A DNA stretch of 64,000 bases from Brachionus rotundiformis (Eukaryota; Rotifera; Eurotatoria; Ploima; Brachionidae): positions 1-64,000 of the forward strand of contig JAESIW010000031.1 of assembly GCA_016802295.1 (NCBI GenBank). The letters run 5' to 3'. Positions 21,550 to 34,844 of this stretch are shown here, one piece after another. The position numbers and the translations under genes were made by a program. The notes beneath the pieces were generated by a model, which worked only from the letters and a program-made list of their open reading frames with translations, ran no database searches and was not told the DNA's origin. The stretch's first letter is position 1; each line of letters opens with the position of its first letter.

Positions 21550-23246
21550 TTTGTTTGCATTAGAAAATTTTGAAATTTTTCTCCAAATTCTTATGTTTCA
21601 AATTATCTTTTATGTTATTTTTTTTATCATCACTAAACTAATTTTTAATTCATAATTTGCTTGCCCGTTAAAGTCTAAATATTTGGGCAAAAAAATGCAA
21701 ATAAAAATTTATTTAATTAACTAAACAATGCTTGTGGTCATTTGGTTAAAAAAAAACGGTAGTCAAATAGTTAATTATGCAAAATATTTTATTTATTATT
21801 TTATAAATAAAGCAGAAATTTATTATTTGATAAGCTTCAAAGTTAAGTTATTTTTGTTTAAAAACTAATTATTTATCAAAAAGATCAATTTCAAAAATAA
21901 AATAAAGAATTTAAAAATATAAATTTAAGATTAAAGTAAAACAATTTATGATAAATGTATTAACCAGTTTGTTGGCTTATTAACCATTAAATTTAAACTA
22001 TTAAATTTATCAAAATTTGAAATGATTATTAAGTTGATTTTTATATATTTTATTTAATAAAAGTTTTAAAAAATTTATTTATTTGAATTTTCATAATTAT
22101 TTGTTCGTAAAATTAAAAAAAAACTTAATCCATTTTTACATAAACATCTATGTATTTGAGACTAATATTTTTAAGAGTCTTACCTGGTATGCAATGAATT
22201 TTGATTTAAATAAGTCTCTAAATTAAGAATAAAAATCCGATTTTTTCCGAGAAATTATTTTTAAATATTTAATATTGTCAAAATTTAATAATCAAATAAA
22301 TAAATTGCTTTTTTTTTGAAAAAGAAAAAAATTATAAAATTGGGCAGATTTTTTGCTTTGAAAGAGATTTTAAAATCTATCTATCAACTAATAGAATCTG
22401 GCCATTTTGATAATTAACCAAAAATAAATTGCCGACACAAATTAATTAAAAGCCAATTTTGTCAGTTCTAAAAGCCTTATTTAAAATAAAATCAGTTTCC
22501 GAAAGAATTTATTTTTAAAGCTAGATGGTTTAATTTAAATTTTTCTATTAATTTACTACCATAACTGAATCTTTTTTTATTTTTTTCCATTTTTTTGATT
22601 TCAAATTGGCAAAGAGTTTTGGAATAAAAATAAAAATTATCTTTTTGTTTTGTCTATGATGAAATTGGAATGCTTCTTGGATGAGCAATATTTGATCAAA
22701 GATTAATTTTTTAAATCTCATTAGTATTTAGATTCATTGTCAAATTCTTATTACTAAATTTTTCTTTTTTATTTTGTTCTTATTATATAATGCTGAATAC
22801 TATTTTAAGACAATTAAAAAAATTAAAATTTATCCTTAGAAACTTAATATTCAAATGTCATCAGATGACTAGCGTAAGCCTTTTCATCAAATACTTTATT
22901 ATGAACCAACGCATTTCTGATAATGACAAATTAATTTAAAATTCCATTAAGATATTTATAAAATTAATTTTTTAAAAAGGACTATGTAGCTATAGATAAA
23001 GATTTTTTCGGCTAAATTACGAAAAAGGAAGCGGAAATTTTAACTCATATCAGTTTATTTTAAAGCTTTGATTAGATCTTTTCTCAATATGTTCCAATCC
23101 GATATTTTCGCTTTATCTTAACAATGGAAAATCTGATGATTCCAAATTTACCTATAAATAAATCATTTTAAAAAAGCTTTTCTCATTTTTAATTTAGCAT
23201 TGAGTTTACTTCAAGCAACAAATTGAAGCCCAGAAATATATCATAG
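21550..23246. other. Long AT-rich intergenic spacer
   Basis: 1.7 kb of almost pure A/T with no supported exon on either strand. It separates AKAP10 from the neuropeptide-like gene, which are transcribed divergently, so both promoters should lie here. Confidence 0.5.
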
Positions 23247-23678
23247 ATGGATCGTGTCACTCTTAGCTCCAAACTCATAGTCCTAATTGCCATATTATGC
23301 TCGCTGAATTTTTATGTAGTCAATTCTGACTGTGAGTACCAAATTAATGCTGGTGTGACAAAAAATTAGATAATTATTAATTTAAATTTAGATTTGGAAA
23401 AAAAGCCAAAAAAATTCGGTCTAGAATTTGACTCCTCATTTCCAGAGAAAAACAGGGACTATGACGTTTATGATTCAGCAGAGTTGCAATCGAGCCAGAT
23501 GTCTGAAAGAGAATATTTGGACAAGCTGAGACTCTTGGAATATGTTCTAAGTGGAATGAATTTCAAGCCAGATAAGCCTTTTTACAAGAGAGGTTTTGCC
23601 AGATCACTTGGAAAAGATGACAGACGGCGACCAGGATGGGAGCTTGCCTATGGAAAGAAAAAACGTAGCATCAATTAA
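23247..23678 (+). CDS. Secreted neuropeptide-precursor-like protein
   Basis: Two exons (23247-23331 and 23392-23678) give 123 aa. Residues 1-27 form a clear signal peptide (LIVLIAILCSLNFYVVNS). The acidic spacer that follows is Asp/Glu/Ser-rich. The C-terminus is laid out for processing: FYKR, then GFARSLGKDD, RR, then RPGWELAYG before KKKR. A Gly directly before tribasic KKKR is the signal for cleavage and C-terminal amidation, so a peptide ending ...GWELAY-amide is expected. One or two peptides per precursor is typical of single-copy invertebrate neuropeptides. I do not recognise the family. The signal peptide and cleavage sites are visible; the peptide identity is inference. Confidence 0.65.
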
Positions 23679-24099
23679 ACATTTTTAGTTCTTTTTTTTT
23701 ATTTTATTTTACATTGGAATTTTTGGTTGCCAACATTAACCATTTGATTTAAATAAAAATAAAATCTGATTTAAAATTATTATCTTTAATAAATTAGTTG
23801 ATTTTTAATTGTTTATTTTTTCAAATTAGTTGACATGATTAGAAATTAACTTTTATCAATGGAAAAATTAAAACTTAAGTTATGTATTTTAACAAAACAT
23901 GAATATTTGGTAACCATTTTATGCTCCTAGCTTCAAGACAAAATAAAAACTTATCAAATAAAATTAATGAAAGTTTAGCATTTATATTAGTTTATGTTTA
24001 TCAGCGAAAATAATTTTTTTTTTTATATTTGGAAATAAAAAAGTATTATGAAAATAAAGTAAAATCAATCAAGGATAAACGAATTAAGTATTTTCTAGC
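23679..24099. other. AT-rich intergenic spacer
   Basis: Contains several AATAAA-type signals right after the neuropeptide-like stop codon. No gene seen. Confidence 0.5.
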
Positions 24100-25770
24100 A
24101 TGGATCAAAACGTAGAGTCTAAGAAGACCATTCTTAAGTACAAATTTAACTCGAATAGCTTGATACCAAGTCCTACTGAGCTACACTATACCATTTTTTC
24201 AGATGATTCAAACGAATTTAGTAAAACTCTTTCAAAATTAAAAAAGAATTTAAAAAAAAGCCAACTGGAAGATAAATTGAGCCAAAAAGATCAATATGGA
24301 AATACTGTTTTGCATTTGGCCGTCATGACTGGCAATCTAGAAGCCACTAAACTCCTATTGGAAGCTGGTAGCAAAGTTAAAGTCAGAAATGAGCAATTTT
24401 GGACTCCCTTACATGAAGCCATATCACTTGGCAATAAACAAATGGTCAAAATTTTGTATAAAAAATTTATTAAAGAAGTTAAAGAAGAGTTTGAAAACTC
24501 AGTTCCTAAGATAAAAATTTCTCTTAAAGAAATGCTCGATTTCTATGTGGAAATAAAATGGGACTTTGAGACTTGGATACCGTTTGTGAGCCGTTTTCTT
24601 CCATCTGATGTATGCAAATTGTACAAACATGGCACTATGATTAGAATTGATACAACACTTGAAGATGTGGCCAAGGCAGCACATAATTCCGATGGTTCAA
24701 ATGGTGGACAATCGGGCTTTTCTCCATTGAATTGGAAAAGAGGCGATCTATCTTTTATAATTGATATTCAGCAAGAAAAGAACAAAAGTTCCATAATATT
24801 TTTAGACAATAATAAGAAAACTTATCTCAGAATAGATCCGAGAAAAAATGAGGACGAAGAAATGGACGAAGAAACATTGAACCAAGAAATAGATTTTTTG
24901 TTGAAAACCGAAATAGCTCATGTTAAGTTGGACACTTCAAAAGCCGAGTTTGCAGTCAATGAAACTGGATGGCTGAGCAAAAAGCCCAAAATTGACCATG
25001 TAAATGGATACTTGTCTACATTTTATGATATTAAAAATTTATTTGTGGTCAGCAAAGTAAGATTTGAGCATTTATCACCCGAGGAATTGAAAAAAAAGGA
25101 AATGGAGCACAAAAAATTTCTGGAATATTTGGGCGGAAAATCTCATGAACAAATATTTGAAATAGCTAACGATACCAAAAAGGACTCAACTGACTCTTTG
25201 GTTTCATCTGACTCCAAAACAGAGAGTCTAAATTTGCCAAGATTGATCACTTGGGATGAATACATGAATCATTCAGTGGAAAACTTTCCAACTTTTGGAA
25301 GAAAGCTTAAGTTAAAAGAGAATAGTAGGGAATTCAAGGCCCAAATTGCAATGGTAATTTATTTATTTGATTAGTTATTTAAAATTTTAATATTTTAAAT
25401 GAACTTTAGTCCGAGGAATTTCCTCTTAGTGTGACCGAATTGAATAACTTGCTGGAGGCACTGGCACCTCTTGGAAAGTTTAGGAGATTGAAAGAATTTA
25501 TAGATTTAAAGCTTCCAACTGGTTTTCCGGTCAAAATTGGTAATTTAAAAATATTTTCTTTTAGTTTTATCAAATTATCTACTTTAAAAAAATAGATAAA
25601 ACTAAAAATTTTTAGATTTTTTTGAATTTTATTTTTGTTGCTGTTTAGACATTCCAATTATAGCCACGGTAAGTGCCAAAGTTTGCTTCCAAAATTTCAA
25701 GCGAGACTACAAATTCGATCCAAATTTTTTCACCATTCCACAAAATTATGAACAAATTCAAACTGAATAA
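24100..25770 (+). CDS. ANKRD13C: Ankyrin-repeat protein 13C (GPCR-chaperone domain)
   Basis: Three exons: 24100-25353, 25410-25539 and 25649-25770, about 500 aa. N-terminal ankyrin repeats read QYGNTVLHLAVMTGNLEATK and FWTPLHEAISLGNKQM. They are followed by the GPCR-chaperone domain: WDFETWIPFVSRFLPSDVCK, RIDTTLEDV, RGDLSFIIDI, ETGWLSKKPK, ITWDEYM, and in the last exons FPLSVTELNNLLEALAPLGK and KLPTGFPVKIDIPIIATV. The repeat-plus-chaperone order and the closing YKFDPNFFTIPQNY segment fit ANKRD13C better than ANKRD13A/B/D, because there is no run of UIM motifs. In vertebrates it acts at the cytosolic face of the ER on receptor folding. Confidence 0.9.
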
Positions 25771-26187
25771 CATTTTTATCAAAACTTCGAATTTTTCAAT
25801 TTGTTTTTTTAAAACACTTTTTTAATAATTAAATTATAAATAAATTATTTTAAATAACATGTTTTTTTAAAGTTTGTAAAAATAAGAATATTTGTAAATA
25901 GTTTTTTTTTTACAGGATTTTATTTTAAAGTACTCGCAATTAAATTAATAATTTTTATTAAACAAAAAGAAAACAATCATTTCAATGTCTTCAAGGTGAC
26001 ATTTATTTACTTAATTATTGTTCATAAAAACCTAGCGAGTCACTCATATTTATATTGTTAGTTGATTAATTTTGCCAAATTAATTTTTTAATAAAATTAT
26101 ACAAAATAAAAGAAATTTAGTTCAATTTTATTTTTAAAAAAAGTTTATTAATATTGATATTATTTAAACAAAAAAATGAGTAGTTTT
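25771..26187. other. AT-rich intergenic spacer
   Basis: Tail-to-tail region between ANKRD13C and the C1orf87 homologue. Only A/T-rich 3' sequence seen. Confidence 0.5.
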
Positions 26188-29161
26188 TTAGTTAACTTTT
26201 GCCAAAAATTTAATCAAATTATCAATTAAAACATTTCCTTTAACTGTGTTGATAGCTAGACCTTCTTCGATCGCCGCTTCGGGTATACTCAAATCATAAA
26301 CAGTATTATAAGCTGTAATCAAGCGTCTGGCTTCGTCTTTTGGCAAAACGAACTCAACTTAAAACAAAAAATACCAATTAGAAAATACATAACTACATAA
26401 AAAAGTAATTGTTACTTCCGACATTAATTCTATGATTGTACATAGCATTGGCCAGTCTCATAAATCTAGTGAACCAAGTTTCGCCTTTTACCACATTTTC
26501 AATCCTACTCTCTAATTTTTGTTTGGTTTCATTTTTTAAATTTTGTAAATTATAAATTTGTTTATTTATCTCATCCAAGCGTTCCTCTTCACTTGCCATA
26601 TTTCTCAAAGATTCCAACTGATTGTGTCTATAACTAAATTGTGATATGTCCGCTTCTTTTTCGTCTTCTCTCAATGTGTAGTGAGTTTTTTTCTTATTTG
26701 GCAATTTCATATTTTTTGTCTTTTCCAAAAAGTCCACAAATGCCGGCCATTTGTACTGCGATACAGCTACTTTGCAATAGCGTTCCAGTATTTGAAATAT
26801 AAGAGACCTTTGTATAGGTATTCTATTTTTATAAACAACATCTTCAATCTTAAAATTTAAAATAAAATCTTGAAAAAATCTACTATCTTTTTTATTCAAT
26901 TACTTCTCTTTGTGTGAGAATGTATCTATTATATGGATCAATTTCATAGAATTTTCTTCTCAAGTTATCAGTATCGATCAGGTTGACCTGATCCCAGTCC
27001 CTCATATTTTCATGCATGAGCCTAAGAATAGCCTGCTCGTCCGGGTCGTATTTTTCAATGGTTCTCGGACTCAAATAACTCTGGCTTGCCAAAGGATGCT
27101 CATATATTTGGTTCTGTGGTCTAGGCGAGTACATTTTTTTGCTCACTTCACCAATACATTTTGCCAAAAACTTAACCAACTCTTCATAATTCACATAACC
27201 ACGCTGTTCATTGGAGGAAACAAAGCGTGACATCAGAAATCTCATCAGAGACTCGCTCAGCGGAAGCTGATTTCTCATGGCAACCAGTGTTATGTACATA
27301 TGATGGGCAAAACCACTTCCTGTCGGATCATAACTGAGCATTTCTGAGTAGAAATTTTTCAAATTTTCAGAAGAATATCCCTCAAGTTCTCTGGTCACGT
27401 CATTTATCAAGTTTGTCTCTTCTTGCGGACTCAGATAGATCGGATCCACTGGCAAGTAGTTATCGTTATTCTTATCTGACGATAAAGGCTCCTGGTTGGT
27501 CGATGGCAAATTGTTTATCTGTCTATTATAGTTAAAGGCCTCGTCATTTACTATATGATCAATTGAATGGGACTGATAGACCTGGTTGGACGGATTGTTT
27601 ATGGGTGGAAGAAGCGGGTATGGATTTAAAGCCTAAAATTTTAATTTCTCATTAATTTTGCATATTAAAGATTAAAATTTTTTCAAGCAATTAATTTTAT
27701 TATTTTAAAGGCAGTTGTTTTTCATACCGATCAGCATAAGGGTTATACAGTAATGTTACAGTTAGAGGTTTCGATATGAAAAATTATTTTATCTAAAGCT
27801 TGTTAAATAATTTGATTATAAATAAATAAAAAAATTTCTTGATTAATTTAGCTTAACTTAATCACTGTATCGTTATAGTGATAGAACCAGTTAAAACTTT
27901 GTGGTAGCTCGCTGATCTTTAAAAGTAAATTAAATTAGATTTATTTAAATTAAAAGCTTTTTTTTTCTATTATTAAATAAATATTCTAATAAAAAATATT
28001 CTTGTTCAAATTTTGTTTACTTTTCAATTAAAAAAGTATTATTTTTGGAATCTGATCCATCAACATTTATATTAACTAATTTAAATTTAAATTTGTTAAT
28101 TGTAAAATTATTTTTATTTTAGGCGATGTTTTTTTATTCCATTTTAAATAAACAATTGAGAGATTTTAGTAGAAAAATCGGAATCATTAATATGTAATTA
28201 TGATTTAAATGCTTAATTACCTAATCTTTTTTTAAATAATTTTGATAATATTTTTAAAATCATGTATCTTAATTAAATATTTTTCTTGGCTACCAGTTAA
28301 ATAATCCATAAAAAGCAAAAACTCAATTACTTGTTGTGTCGGAGCATTGGCAGCATTCGGGTTGCTAATTGCATATTTTTCCAGCGGATTGCTGCTAGAC
28401 TCGTTTGGAAAAGCCTTAAAATGAACATTTTTACTAAAAACCAAAAAATCAATTTTAAAAGACAGCTTTTTGGAAAAGTCTATAAAGCTAAAAATCATTC
28501 CAAGTTCCAATCATTCCAAGCAATAAAATAGCACACAATTACCTTAAACTGTTTTCAGAGAAAATAATATAAAACAATTGAAAATTAAAATTGTGTGAAA
28601 ATTTTCTAAAAATAGATTAATTACGTTTCCAAAATTCAGGTATTCACGTCTGTATGTGGTATCGTAGCGGCCTCTGGGAACCTTGCGGTACTTAGCCTCA
28701 TCCTGGGCTTGCAAATTGGCAATTGGTTTGCTCGGCTGTATTACCGGATCACTAATTAATACAAATAAATAAATTAATAATTTATATATAATATTTAAAG
28801 TTCATTTTATGCCATTTTTAATAAAAGAAGTTCCAACCCTTGAAGCAATTGAGACCTGAGTAACAATACTTACTAATAATAAGAGCTTACTGGATACCAT
28901 CTTGAAAAAGACATTTTTTTTTATTAATTTGTCAAAAAGCTAGTCTTGTTTTATATTTTTCCAGAAATTGGCTATTAACTATTTCTAAACAAGCTTTAAA
29001 AAGTGAAAATCTACAAAAATTAATAGAAATAACCCGAGTAGATTTTAAGTCTTATTTGTTATTTAGAAGAAAAACGAAACAGTAATAAATATAAAAAATA
29101 AGTGAAATAAGAGACAGAACTAGAATCGACTACCTTAAATTACCTTAGTTACCGATGCCAT
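26188..29161 (-). CDS. C1orf87-like EF-hand-fold protein
   Basis: Multi-exon minus-strand gene ending at TAA 26188-26190. Clear 3' exons: 26188-26357 (EARRLITAYNTVYDLSIPEA), about 26416-26843 (IPIQRSLIFQILERYCKVAV; GETWFTRFMRLANAMYN) and about 26902-27634 (LEGYSSENLKNFYSEM, YDPTGSGFAHHMYI, GYVNYEELVKFLAKC). Segment order and wording match human C1orf87, a protein with degenerate EF-hand-like repeats and unknown function. Upstream exons are less sure: about 28625-28755 (KYRKVPRGRYDTTYRREYL), pieces near 28350-28415, 27845-27910 and 27728-27780, and a start ATGGCATCGGTAACTAAG at 29144-29161. The EF loops lack a full set of acidic residues, so calcium binding is doubtful. Confidence 0.75.
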
Positions 29162-29408
29162 GCTGCTACGTAACTAAACTTAATATTTTGCAATTATTTT
29201 TAAAAGAATAAATATTTAGACGATTTATTTATTTTTCTTTTTTCTTCTAGTGGAAACTCAATCAAATCGTTTAGAAGTTTAGCTAATTTTGAAAATAATT
29301 TTTACAACTTCATCATCAATATATATCTAAATATATATGTAATAAATGATATTATTACAAAAACATGAAATATTACGCAATAGGGCTTTGAAAAAAAAAT
29401 AAATTTTT

Positions 29409-29607
29409 TTACGGTCTTGCACGAATGTGAACTAGCCGGCCTCCGACTATTCTCGTGTCCAAAACTGGTGTAAACTCTGTTCCATATGGACTGTAAAGAA
29501 CATTGAAGTTGTCAAAAATTCTTGGCTTTATATTTTTTGAATAAAAAAATCCTAATTTAATTGATTAAGATTAATTTACCGAAGTTCTTCCGTGTTTAGG
29601 CATTTAA
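29409..29607 (-). CDS. C-terminal exons of an unidentified small gene
   Basis: Two exons on the minus strand join in phase. 29580-29607 encodes about KCLNTEELR; 29409-29490 encodes PYGTEFTPVLDTRIVGGRL then VHIRARP and a stop. Donor CG/GTAAAT and acceptor TTTACAG are good, and this patch is markedly less AT-rich than its surroundings. A 5' exon with a start codon was not found before the divergent SAMD15 start at 29903. I do not recognise the protein. It could be a short ciliary or mitochondrial polypeptide, or a 5' exon set of the C1orf87-like transcript, although the stop argues against that. Confidence 0.4.
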
Positions 29608-29902
29608 CTTTTTTTTTATCCAATTTGGCAATAAATTATTTAAATTTTTTTTCTTATTTTTCACCTTTTTTGCTCAAGTGGTTAATAAATTTAATTCCAA
29701 ATAAATATCTTGTTTAAATAGTGAATTAGATTAAGAGACTAGAGAAAGACATAAAAATCAAGTCGCTTTTTTTTTGGTCTTTAATTAGAAGGCAATTTTG
29801 GGTATATTTATCAAGTTGTCATAGAAATTATTTTATTTTGTCAAAAATTGGCTTAAGAAATGTTGGTAAAATAAACTTTTTTCTTTTAAAATATTCAGAA
29901 AA

Positions 29903-30461
29903 ATGCAAGCTTACAGTCCAGATGCTAAAGTTTTGGATCTTAAAAGCGGACTAGTGCCATCTTGTTTGTACTGGACTTGTGACCAAGTTTGTGATTTTTT
30001 CGAAAACACACTTAACCTACCTGAATATAAAGTAAGTTAGAAAAATAAAATTGACAAAATTAAACTCTTGATTTGATTAAGGAAACTCTGAAATCAAATG
30101 GCATCGATGGTAAGCGGCTAATCTATTTGGACGCCACTCACTTGCCAAAAATTGGAATCACCGATTTCAAACACATGATGGTCTTTATTAAAAATAAAAA
30201 TTTTTTATTGCAAAAATTTATTAATCTATTATCTAGTTGATAAGCAAAAAAGTGCGCGAAATTCTTAACATGAGTGATCCGTTCTGGAATAGAAGCATTT
30301 CATTGACACCCAGAGATCATGTTGAGCTTTATTACAAAGCCAAAAGTTTGTCCGGTGCCAAGTCTGACAATTTGACCTATGAGGAATTTTCTCAAAGTGT
30401 TACAAATGCCAAATGGGAGCCGCCAAAGACCAACCAAGGATTCATAATGCCAAGTTATTAA
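29903..30461 (+). CDS. SAMD15: SAM-domain protein, SAMD15-like
   Basis: Three exons: 29903-30031, about 30082-30180 and 30237-30461; about 150 aa. The N-terminal part is a SAM domain: CLYWTCDQVCDFFENTLNLP, GIDGKRLIYLDATHLPKIGI, TDFKHMMLISKKVREILNM. After it comes FWNRSISLTPRDHVELYYKA and SDNLTYEEFSQS, which follow the SAM domain in SAMD15. The vertebrate protein has a long Glu-rich N-terminus that is absent here. SAM domains mediate protein oligomerisation; SAMD15 function is poorly known. It is divergent from the genes on its left. Confidence 0.8.
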
Positions 30462-30846
30462 ACTTAAAAATCTAAATTTTCTTAATCCAGGTGATTTGTT
30501 AAAATTGTATCATAATTAATAAAGAATACAAAAATTTTTTGCTTATGATAATTTAATTAAAAAAATTAAATAAAATATTAAATTAAAAAAGCTTATTTTT
30601 TTTCTATTTTTTTATTCAAAGCTTAAATATTAGAAAATTGATAATTTTAAACTTTAAAAAAAATTCCTTCACATATCAAATATATCTTCAAAGAGTCTAA
30701 TTTACAAAATAAATAAATTAGTTATTGGTTTTTGTTGTTTAAAAAAAATAAAGTTAAAATAGATTTTATTTAATTAAAATCGTTTTATCTCGGTTTTAGG
30801 CTAATCACCAGTATAAAACACATTCTTAATAAAAAATTGCTTCTTT
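30462..30846. other. AT-rich intergenic spacer
   Basis: Convergent 3' ends of the SAMD15-like gene and RB1CC1. No gene seen. Confidence 0.5.
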
Positions 30847-33800
30847 TAAATTAGATTGTAAGGTTTGAGCTTAACTCGATAAAATCGGGTACCACCTGGC
30901 ACTTTAAACCGGTTATTCTCCTTTAACAAAATAAATAAATTAAAAATTTAAATTAAAAAAAAAAGCAACAAAAATCAAAATTTACCTTTCTGGCAACACA
31001 AAATTCCTTTACTAAAACTTTTCCTACAAACCATTGTGGCTGTTTCTCGGCATTGAAAATATTTTCCGAGCCGTCCACGACCGTGTTATCCAAATGAACC
31101 GAGTTAAGAACAGATTGACTTGGCTGGCTTTCATATTGACCATTTGATACATTTTCATTCAAATGCACAATGTCCGACTGGTCATTTTGAGGTGATGAAG
31201 AATACTGGCTGGTGTTAATGGCATTTAACTTGGTCCCTGAATTGTTTGTTTTTATGCTAAGTTTATGCTCAAAGCTCTTGAACACTGCCGAGTAAACAAA
31301 GTGAAGATAATTGGAAGTTTTGTGCACAACTCGATAAGAACCATGTTCTTCAGAGTAAACAGCCAGAACCAAATCGTCTATATTGCACGAATTAATTTGG
31401 ATTGTTTCATAAAAATTGTTGGTAACTGGTAAAGTATGGAACATGTCGAGCTGTTTTTTGAGCTCGTTTATTTTCTCCTGCAGCATTAGTTCCTTTAGTT
31501 TTGAATTGGTCTCTGCTTGGTCACAATTTAACAACTCATGAGTTGTTTTATTGGTATCTATTTCGGCATCTAATGCTGCTGACTCGTGGCTACTTGATAA
31601 TTTTAGTTTCAATTTTTTTATCTCTAGCTCAAGACAGGTTATTTTATCAATGTAATTTGTCTGTAATTGTTTTAGTTCTTCAATTTTTTTATCTTTTGCC
31701 ACAACAACGCGATTTATGGCTTCATTGAATTTAACTTGATTTTCAGCGTTGTTGTTTTGTTTAATTTTTGCCAATTTGGCATCTTGATTTTTTCTATAGT
31801 CATCAATTTTTGTCTTTAATTGATTGACAAAATTTGGGTCCAAGTCGGCCACAATTTCCTGACAACCACTTTCATCCAGAAAGTTTCCAATTTGAACAAT
31901 AACTTTTTCATATATTTGGCTTTTACTGTTCTCATTTAGTTTGGCAATCATTTTATTGCATTCATTCAGCTTGGTCACATAGTCATTTACATTGGTCTGA
32001 TAGTCCAACACCATAGATCTAGTTTGGTCGAGATTTTTGCGCAAACTTTCGATTCCATCACTCAATGCTGAGTTTTTCTGGCACAAATTTGAACAATTGT
32101 GGCACTCGCTTGAACCAGAGTTAAGAATAAAATCTGTCAAGCGCTTCATTTGGCCCAACTCAATTCCAGACTCATTGATAACCTTGAATTTTGAATTGGC
32201 ACCATTTGATTCCATGTTAAGCTCTTTGAGGAAGTAGGACTCGTTTTCGAAATTGATGGAAGAATTGACTTGAACTGTAGATGCACTGGAACCGGATCCA
32301 GATGTCGACGGAGATGCTTGGGAAGATAGAGACTCGCAAGATGATTGTAAAGGTGATGCAGTCGAGTAAGACTCATTTTCTTTGAAGGCACCCATTATTT
32401 CGGCCTCTACTTGACCAACTTCGTTGTCATCTAAATGCGGAAGATTGTCGTCAACATTGGCTCTTAATTCATTCTATAAAAAAATAATTTTATATTTAGA
32501 TATCTAATTATTTAGAGTGAGTACCAATAAAGGCTCAAATGGTTCGCTCAACGATGGAAACAAAATATTCAGGATAAAATGCTGACTATGCATCATGGTT
32601 TTTGAGTGAAACAATTTTCTCTGATTGAGCTCATTAGTGTAAAGTTGGCTAACTAAATTATGCACCAATTTGGCAAATTGGTTGTAGTTTTTGGCAAAAT
32701 CAAGTCTTCGCAAAGTTTCTTTCATTGAATAGACATAGATGTAGGGCGCTTTTTGAAGCTGTTCCATTAGTTTCAAGCGAATGTTCAAGCGTTTAAGTTG
32801 TTTGAAAAAAATTTGTATACGAAAATCGTAGTCAACTACTTTTTTCTGTATTTGCATAATCCATCTATGAAAAATTTATTTTTAATTATAAATTTATTAA
32901 ATTGTTTAAAAGAAAATTTTATTAATTTTTACTGTAGCCTAGAATGGATCACTTTAATTAGCTCAAGTTTGGCCTTGTTTATTTTGGTGGCTATTTCGAC
33001 CATACTTAGATGATTGTTTTTAAACATTTCAAGCTGGACCACATGAGCTTTGCACAAATCTTTCAGCACCGACTCATCTCTCAGACTATTAGCTCTTTCA
33101 AAATTAGCCTTAAAAGTCTTTAGAATTAAAATAAATTAGAAAAATCTATTATCTATAATTAAATTAAAATTTAAATTACTTCACTTATTTCATTTTGACC
33201 TATAAGTAAACGATTTGATTCATCGAGCAGATTTTTCAGGTCATCCAATCGTTTGGTAAGACCCTCGATCTCTCTGAACTGTGAATTTTCCTCCACTTGG
33301 GTCAACATTTCATTAATTTCTTGGTTAAGCTCGTTCCATCTTTGATTTTTTTCAAAATTTTCCAAAATATCTCTGGTATCATCGACTACTATTTCCAATC
33401 TATTTTTGGCATCTGTTGATTTTATCCAATCTAGCAAGCTTATGTCTTCGGATAGGTTGCCAAGCGTAGTTTTTGGATTTAAATTTTCGCTCAAATTGGC
33501 CAAGTTGTTTATGGATTGAGTAGATGCACTATTGAACAAATCATCGGATTTTTTTCTTGCCAACTTGGTCTTAACAGGTGTTGAGTTTAAAGTTTTCACA
33601 TTGTTCACTGACTGATTGGCACCGATTGGTATGTTTGCCTCGGTAGTGGACGCTTTTGCCGCTAGTAGGCTCGGGAGTAAGCGGGTTCTTGATAAAACAT
33701 CCATGTATTTATTCATACTTTAAATATCAACACTAATTAATTAACTATAAGATAATTTTTATTCTAATTTAAAAAATTTTCAATACAGAGCAAATTTATG

Positions 33801-34844
33801 GTCAATTTTGACAATTTTTAAAATCAAAATTGAGCAACTGGTGCGGATATCAGTAAATTTTACATAATGATAGATTAATTATAACTATTTACTATAAAAG
33901 ATAGACATTAAAATTAAATTCAGTTTTGTTGTAGGGCTAATAAAATGATACAATATTGGTTTTATTGGAAAAAATTCAAAATTTTTATAAAATGGTATGA
34001 CTGGAATTTGATTATTTTTTATCTATTTAAAATCAAAAAACTTAATCTACATACTTTTTCATAATATTTTTATAGTTATTTACATTGCTGAAAAAAAAAT
34101 CGAATTTTTCTCGGACTGTTTTTTCTTTTTTACGGAAAGAACTAGAAAAAGATAATTTTAGAATAGAAAATTAATTTTTACGATAAAAAAAAAACCTTAT
34201 AAAATCATCTAGATTGGCAATTAGAGCCAAATATCCCTGATATTGCCAATATTGTTCATCATATAATGATTGACATAGTTTATTTAAATATTTATCAAAA
34301 TCATTGATTCTCTTAAGTATAAAAAATTAGATAAAAATATTAAAATTAAACTCGAGCTCACAATGGTCAATTGTGATCTAGAATGTAAAGTCTCAAAGCT
34401 CGGCTTGAGCAAAAATGCGGCATTTATCTGTTGCTTCATGTCGTCGAAATTCAACAGATCCAACTGGGTCTGTACCAATGGAGGTTCTTTTCTTTCTACA
34501 TTATTCTTGTCAATTAAATAGATTGGACTTTCTTCCTATATATTTAAGAAGCATTAAATTAAAATCTTTAAGACCACTTTTAAAAATGTTTGCCTACACA
34601 ACCAAAACCGAATCCGTAAAATTTACGCTGATGATCGTCCAATACTTCACCACCACTTATCAACATTATCTGTTTTGATTTTTCTATTTTGAACTGTTTT
34701 TCAATAACTGTAGCCAAAGAGCCAACACTTAGAAATGGTAAATTGAGCTTTGTTTAAAGCTTAATGGCCAAATTACTTTTCAATTCCATCGGCAAAGTCA
34801 AATATATGCCTATTGCCAGTGTCGATTCGGCAAACATATATCAT
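30847..34844 (-). CDS. RB1CC1: RB1-inducible coiled-coil 1 / FIP200 autophagy scaffold
   Basis: About ten exons from ATG 34844 to TAA 30847-30849, roughly 1,050-1,100 aa (human about 1,590). The N-terminus is the ubiquitin-like fold: MIYVCRIDTGNRHIFDFADG, VIEKQFKIEKSKQIMLISGG. The ATG17-like region follows, with QYWQYQGYLALIANLDDFI, VSLLDW-type SLLDWIKSTD, SLRDESVLKDLCKAHVVQLE and MKETLRRLDFAKNYNQFAKL. Exon 30986-32473 adds a Ser-rich stretch and a long coiled coil (LELEIKKLKLKL). The C-terminal claw domain reads LVLAVYSEEHGSYRVVH, PQWFVGKVLVKEFCVARK and NRFKVPGGTRFYRVKLKP. FIP200 organises the ULK1/Atg1 complex and the claw binds autophagy receptors. The main loss relative to vertebrates is coiled-coil length. 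Confidence 0.92.
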
